Of a stretch of 58,321 nt of DNA, positions 54,456 to 58,321 are shown piece by piece. The stretch is from Caballeronia pedi (lineage in GTDB: Bacteria > Pseudomonadota > Gammaproteobacteria > Burkholderiales > Burkholderiaceae). The stretch's first letter is position 1. Each line of letters starts with the position of its first letter. The position numbers were made by a program, and so were the translations under genes. The notes under the pieces were generated by a model. It ran no database searches, was not told the origin of the DNA, and saw only the letters and a program-made list of their open reading frames with translations. The stretch is taken from NCBI RefSeq assembly GCF_001544915.2, contig NZ_FCOE02000045.1:1-58321 (forward strand), given 5' to 3'.

Positions 54456-55379
54456 ATGGCCACCGGCTTTTACTCCCACCCCGACTGCCTCCGGCACGAC
54501 AACGGTCAATGGCATCCCGAATGCCCGGCGCGCCTGCAGGCGATCGAAGATCAGCTGATCGCGAGCCGGATCGATGCGCTCATCGAGCGCGAGGAAGCGC
54601 CGCTCGCCGAGGAAACCGACCTCGCGCGCGTGCATACGCAGGCGCATATCGACTACATCAAGAGCCGCACGCCTGAGTCGGGTCGAAGCGAGCTCGATCC
54701 CGATACGTCGATGTGCCCCGAGTCCTATCGCGCCGCATTGCGCGCGGCGGGCGCGGCGATCGCAGCGACCGATGCCGTCATCGAAGGCCGCCACGAGAAC
54801 GCGTTCTGCAGCGTGCGCCCGCCGGGCCATCACGCGGAGCCCGCGCGCGCGATGGGCTTCTGCCTCTTCAACAACGTCGCGATCGCCGCGCGTCACGCGC
54901 TCGAGGTGCACGGCCTGCAACGCGTCGCGATCGTCGATTTCGACGTGCATCACGGCAATGGCACCGAGGCCGCGTTTTCCGGCGATTCGCGCGTGCTGAT
55001 GTGCAGTTTCTTCCAACATCCGTTCTATCCGTTCAGCGGCGCTGGGAATCATGCGTCGAACATGGTCAACGTGCCGCTGCCCGCGCGCACCAAGGGCATG
55101 CAGGTGCGCGAGGTCGTCGACATGATGTGGCTGCCGCGGCTCGAGGAATTCAAGCCGCAGATGATCTTCGTTTCGGCCGGATTCGACGCGCATCGCGAAG
55201 ACGACATGGCCAACATGGGTCTCGTCGAGGACGACTACGCGTGGATCACCGAGCAGGTATGCGCGGTGGCGAAGCGTCACGCGCAAGGGCGCATCGTGAG
55301 TTGTCTTGAAGGCGGGTACAACTTGTCGGCGCTCGGGCGCAGTGTGGTTGCGCATTTGCGCGTGCTGGCTGAAATCTGA
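54456..55379 (+). CDS. Histone deacetylase superfamily protein
   Basis: The ATG at 54456 is used; an upstream TTG would add four residues. The 307-residue zinc hydrolase has the family signature SVRPPGHHAEPARAMGFCLFNN and the metal-binding AIVDFDVHHGNGTEAAF, plus SAGFDAHREDDMANMG near the end. Bacterial members act on acetylated polyamines or other acetyl-amines, not histones. The substrate is unknown here. No acetoin or polyamine genes neighbour it. Confidence 0.93.
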   Translation: MATGFYSHPDCLRHDNGQWHPECPARLQAIEDQLIASRIDALIEREEAPLAEETDLARVHTQAHIDYIKSRTPESGRSELDPDTSMCPESYRAALRAAGAAIAATDAVIEGRHENAFCSVRPPGHHAEPARAMGFCLFNNVAIAARHALEVHGLQRVAIVDFDVHHGNGTEAAFSGDSRVLMCSFFQHPFYPFSGAGNHASNMVNVPLPARTKGMQVREVVDMMWLPRLEEFKPQMIFVSAGFDAHREDDMANMGLVEDDYAWITEQVCAVAKRHAQGRIVSCLEGGYNLSALGRSVVAHLRVLAEI

Positions 55380-55545
55380 AGCGGTAAATATCTCTACGTT
55401 ATTAGCCGATCCGAATTCATTATTAAACGGAATGTAACGCGTCCTGTAAAATCCCGGACCACGGTACTACACAGCTACGAACCAGCGGCGGCCGGCTGCG
55501 CGGGGTGCGTTCCACTCGGCGAGCCTTCCGCCGTTTGCATTTTCC

Positions 55546-56580
55546 ATGATCGAAATACGCAATCTCTCACAACGATTCGCCGGCCCGCGTGGCTGGGTCG
55601 AAGCGCTTCACAACGTCAATCTGACGATTCCCGCTGGCGAAGTGTTCGGCATCATCGGGCGCAGCGGCGCGGGCAAGAGCACGCTGGTACGCACGATCAA
55701 TCTGCTCACGCGCCCAAGCGAAGGCAACGTGATCGTCGACGGCCGCGATCTCACGACACTCGGCAAGGACGATCTGCGCGCCGCTCGCCGCGACATCGGC
55801 ATGATCTTTCAGCACTTCAATCTGCTGAGCTCGCGCACGGTGTTCGACAACGTCGCGCTGCCGCTCGAACTCGCCGGCAAGAAGCGCGCGGAGATCGAGG
55901 CGGCCGTTCTGCCGCTGCTCGATCTCGTCGGCCTGACGACGCACAAGGACAAATATCCCGCGCAGATCAGCGGCGGCCAGAAGCAGCGCGTGGGCATCGC
56001 GCGGGCGCTCGCGAGCAAGCCGACCGTGCTGCTTTCCGACGAAGCCACGTCCGCGCTCGATCCCGAAACAACCCGCGCGATTCTCGATCTGCTGCGCAAG
56101 ATCAATCGCGAACTCGGTCTCACGATCGTGCTGATCACGCATCAGATGGAAGTCATCAAGCAGGTCTGCGATCGCGTCGCGGTGCTCGACGCGGGGCGCG
56201 TGGTGGAAGAAGGCAAGGTCGTCGATGTCTTCATGCAGCCGCATCACGAAGTCACGCGCGCGCTGATCGGCGATGTGATCGCGCACGAGTTGCCGCCCGC
56301 GTTGAAGGCGCGCGTCATCGAGCGTCTGAAGACCGGCAGCGGCCATCTGCTGCGGCTCGCGTTCACGGGCTCGGGCGTCGATCAGCCGATTCTCTCGGAG
56401 ACGATTCGCCGCTACGAGCTCGATTTCAACATCCTGCACGGTCAGATCGACGAGATTCAGGGGCAGGCGTTCGGCTCGCTCGCGGTGCTCGCGGGTGGCC
56501 AGCCGGTGAAGATCGCCGAGGCGATCGAGTATCTGCGTTCGCAGGGTGTCGTGGTGGAGGAGTTGTCCCATGTTGAGTGA
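55546..56580 (+). CDS. metN: D-methionine ABC importer, ATP-binding subunit
   Basis: The 344-residue ATPase has Walker A GRSGAGKS at 38-45, the signature ISGGQKQRVGIARAL at 141-155 and Walker B VLLSDEATSALD. The C-terminal 90 residues match the NIL domain that binds methionine and inhibits the transporter when the cell is replete. It is the first gene of metNIQ; its last 11 bases overlap metI (ATGTTGAGTGA). I found no SAM-binding riboswitch in the 166 bases upstream. Confidence 0.97.
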   Translation: MIEIRNLSQRFAGPRGWVEALHNVNLTIPAGEVFGIIGRSGAGKSTLVRTINLLTRPSEGNVIVDGRDLTTLGKDDLRAARRDIGMIFQHFNLLSSRTVFDNVALPLELAGKKRAEIEAAVLPLLDLVGLTTHKDKYPAQISGGQKQRVGIARALASKPTVLLSDEATSALDPETTRAILDLLRKINRELGLTIVLITHQMEVIKQVCDRVAVLDAGRVVEEGKVVDVFMQPHHEVTRALIGDVIAHELPPALKARVIERLKTGSGHLLRLAFTGSGVDQPILSETIRRYELDFNILHGQIDEIQGQAFGSLAVLAGGQPVKIAEAIEYLRSQGVVVEELSHVE

Positions 56581-57223
56581 AATGTTCGACATGTTCGTGC
56601 AGTCGTTCTGGGAAACGCTGATCATGGTCGGCATCTCGGGTCTGGTCGGCGCGGCCGTCGGCCTGCCGCTCGGCGTGCTGCTCTATCTCACCGATCGCGA
56701 TGGCGTGCTGCAGAACATCGGCGTGAACCGCGTGCTCGGCGGCGTCGTGAACGCGGTGCGCTCGACGCCGTTCATCATCCTGCTCGTCGCGGTGATTCCG
56801 TTCACGCGGCTCGTCGTCGGCTCGTCGATCGGCACCGCGGCCGCGGTCGTGCCGCTGACCATCGCCGCCGCGCCGTTCATCGCGCGGCTCGTGGAAACCG
56901 CGCTGCGCGAAGTGGATCGCGGTCTCATCGAAGCCGCGCAGGCGATGGGCGCGACCACCCGCCAGATCGTCTTCAAGGTGCTGCTGCCGGAATCGCTGCC
57001 GGGCGTCGTCGCGGGCCTGACGATCACCTTCGTGTCGCTCGTCGGCTATTCGGCGATGGCGGGCGCGATCGGCGGCGGCGGCCTCGGCGATCTCGGCATC
57101 CGCTACGGCTATCAGCGCTTTCTGCCCGAAGTGATGCTCACGGTCGTCGTGATCCTGATTGTGTTCGTGCAGGTCGTACAGTCGTTCGGCGACTGGCTCG
57201 TTCGTCGTCTCAGCCACAAATAA
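56570..57223 (+). CDS. metI: D-methionine ABC importer, permease subunit
   Basis: The start at 56570 overlaps the metN stop. The 217-residue inner-membrane protein has five spans and the BPD/EAA loop EAAQAMGATTRQIVFKVLLPESLPG (about 128-152), which couples to MetN. Length and order match the E. coli homologue. It forms a homodimer in the importer. It is followed after 14 bases by metQ. Confidence 0.97.
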   Translation: MLSEMFDMFVQSFWETLIMVGISGLVGAAVGLPLGVLLYLTDRDGVLQNIGVNRVLGGVVNAVRSTPFIILLVAVIPFTRLVVGSSIGTAAAVVPLTIAAAPFIARLVETALREVDRGLIEAAQAMGATTRQIVFKVLLPESLPGVVAGLTITFVSLVGYSAMAGAIGGGGLGDLGIRYGYQRFLPEVMLTVVVILIVFVQVVQSFGDWLVRRLSHK

Positions 57224-57237
57224 CCATTCGATAAATC

Positions 57238-58032
57238 ATGCAACGTCGATTCATTCTCAAATTCGCTGCCGCGCTCCTCTCCGCAACGATGTTCAACGGC
57301 GTCGCGCATGCCGAAGACGCCATCAAGATGGGCGTGACCGGCGGTCCGCACGCGCAGATCATGGACGTGGTGAAGCAGGTCGCCGCGAAGAACGGCCTCA
57401 AGATCACGGTCGTCGAGTTCTCGGATTACGTGCAGCCGAACGCCGCGCTCGCCGCCGGCGATCTCGATGCGAACAGCTACCAGCATCTGCCGTATCTCGA
57501 CGCGCAAGTGAAGGATCGCGGCTACAAGCTCGTCAAGGTCGCGGATACCGTGACGTTCCCGATGGGCATCTACTCGAAGAAGCTGAAGTCGCTGGCGTCG
57601 CTCGGCAACGGCGCGCGCGTCGCGGTGCCGAACGATCCGACCAACGGCGGGCGCGCGCTGCTGCTGTTGCAGAAGCAAGGTCTCATCAAGCTGCGCGCGG
57701 ATGCGGGGCTGAAGGCGACGCCGCTCGATATCGTCGAGAACCCGAAGAAGCTGAAGATCGTCGAACTCGACGCCGCGCAGATTCCGCGCTCGCTCGACGA
57801 TGTCGACGTCGCCGCCATCAACACCAATTTCGCGATGGAAGCGGGCCTGAAGCCGAAGTCGGACGCAATCGCGATCGAAGATCCGCGCGGCCCGTACGTG
57901 AACATCATTGCAATCCGCGCAGCCGACAAGGACAAGCCGTGGGTCGCCAAACTGATCGCGGCCTATCACTCGCCGGAAGTGAAGCAGTTCGTCGAGGGCA
58001 AATACGCGGGAGCCGTGATTACGGCCTGGTAA
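57238..58032 (+). CDS. metQ: D-methionine ABC importer, periplasmic binding protein
   Basis: The 264-residue NlpA/MetQ family protein has a signal peptide (residues 1-26, ending NGVAHAED). No lipobox cysteine is present, unlike the usual lipoprotein MetQ, so it may be a free periplasmic protein. KMGVTGGPHAQIMDVVKQVA, VVEFSDYVQPNAALAAGDLDANSYQHLPYL and the following GNGARVAVPNDPTNGGRALLLLQKQG are the binding-protein signatures. It ends the metNIQ operon. Confidence 0.95.
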   Translation: MQRRFILKFAAALLSATMFNGVAHAEDAIKMGVTGGPHAQIMDVVKQVAAKNGLKITVVEFSDYVQPNAALAAGDLDANSYQHLPYLDAQVKDRGYKLVKVADTVTFPMGIYSKKLKSLASLGNGARVAVPNDPTNGGRALLLLQKQGLIKLRADAGLKATPLDIVENPKKLKIVELDAAQIPRSLDDVDVAAINTNFAMEAGLKPKSDAIAIEDPRGPYVNIIAIRAADKDKPWVAKLIAAYHSPEVKQFVEGKYAGAVITAW

Positions 58033-58075
58033 TCGTTTTCAGAGGTGGAGTTCGGGTTTTCGCGGATATAAATAG

Positions 58076-58089
58076 AACGACCGTTCGTT
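58076..58089. promoter_or_regulatory. TetR-like palindrome upstream of etfB
   Basis: AACGACCGTTCGTT matches its own reverse complement at 12 of 14 positions. It lies between the metQ stop and the etfB promoter, 75 bases before the -10. Palindromes of this shape are bound by TetR-type regulators of fatty-acid and acyl-CoA genes in proteobacteria, which would suit an ETF gene. The binding protein is not in the window. Confidence 0.4.
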
Positions 58090-58163
58090 AAAAATGGTCG
58101 CATTCCTATTGCACGACGACCCATCCCACCCGATTGCGGAGGGGCTAGCCGACGCGTCACTCG

Positions 58164-58169
58164 TATAAT
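58164..58169 (+). promoter_or_regulatory. Perfect -10 element of etfB
   Basis: TATAAT lies 39 bases before the etfB start. The -35 at standard spacing is poor (GC-rich), so activator dependence or another spacer is possible. Confidence 0.5.
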
Positions 58170-58208
58170 GACGCTGGGTTGACGTAATCGTAACTTTGGA
58201 GCGTGTGC

Positions 58209-58321
58209 ATGAAAATTCTGGTGCCAGTCAAGCGCGTGGTCGACTACAACGTGAAGGTCCGAGTGAAATCGGATAACACGGGTGTCGATATCGCCAACGT
58301 GAAGATGTCGATGAACCCGTT
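58209..58321 (+). CDS. etfB: Electron transfer flavoprotein beta subunit (partial, 5' end)
   Basis: The window ends 113 bases into this gene. The translated start MKILVPVKRVVDYNVKVRVK, then an Asp/Asn stretch and VKMSMNPF, is the conserved N-terminus of EtfB. EtfB binds AMP and, with EtfA, carries electrons from acyl-CoA and other dehydrogenases to ETF:quinone oxidoreductase. The etfA gene would be expected just beyond the edge. Confidence 0.9.
   Translation, partial: MKILVPVKRVVDYNVKVRVKSDNTGVDIANVKMSMNP

Noticed and set aside
55380..55545. SAM or methionine-related riboswitch before metN
   Set aside because: No conserved core motif or extended paired architecture could be recognised in these 166 bases.

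Overview
The window is 58.3 kb of GC-rich chromosomal DNA with long overlapping shadow frames in every gene. Its gene content points to a betaproteobacterium of the family Burkholderiaceae (Burkholderia / Paraburkholderia / Caballeronia group). Supporting features are the order gyrA - serC - pheA - tyrA - aroA - cmk - rpsA - ihfB - lapA - lapB - ugd - hldA - hldD - comEA-like - cysM, a one-piece tmRNA with tag ANDDTFALAA, a DUF2968 protein, and a dispersed repeat at the left edge that I recognise from this group. Genus and species cannot be fixed from the sequence alone.

Layout. 1-481 is a gene-free dispersed repeat. 482-4208 is a leftward catabolic cluster (aldehyde dehydrogenase, SDR dehydrogenase, MFS transporter) in which the SDR gene carries an in-frame amber codon. 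4427-12718 holds mostly rightward housekeeping genes: inorganic pyrophosphatase, a convergent GIY-YIG protein, a FemAB/GNAT-like protein, glutamine-dependent NAD synthetase, a P-II protein, a Kef-type antiporter and a class I amidotransferase-like hydrolase. 12798-15360 is leftward (DUF2968, an unknown single-span membrane protein, a GNAT acetyltransferase), followed by a rightward MHS-type transporter. 16872-17920 is an accessory Fic/XRE pair of the 'mobile mystery protein' B/A type. Next come a TPR-glycosyltransferase gene, and divergently from it an ArsR regulator and cation-diffusion-facilitator exporter behind a recognisable promoter and 12-2-12 operator. A class A flavin monooxygenase gene follows.

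23373-28589 is a leftward NAD-dependent molybdenum formate dehydrogenase operon (fdsGBAD), with a divergent ModE-HTH/PBP-type regulator. 29933-31000 has a small secreted protein, a candidate small RNA and the tmRNA gene ssrA. 31055-33377 (gph, ubiG, ompA-like) runs leftward. 34070-50825 is a long rightward core block: DNA gyrase A, serine and aromatic amino acid biosynthesis, cytidylate kinase, ribosomal protein S1, IHF-beta, LPS assembly regulators LapA/LapB, UDP-glucuronate and ADP-heptose synthesis, and a ComEA-like protein. cysM follows. 52090-52871 is a second small accessory module, a HEPN/MNT pair. The window ends with a lytic transglycosylase, a histone-deacetylase-family protein, the methionine ABC importer metNIQ, and the first codons of etfB.

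Most of the window is conserved chromosomal backbone. The items that merit a second look are the two toxin-antitoxin-like insertions, the interrupted SDR gene, the candidate sRNA beside ssrA, the unusual GyrA quinolone-pocket residues, and several well-formed palindromes in promoter regions. I found no CRISPR array, prophage, transposase, rRNA or ordinary tRNA gene.
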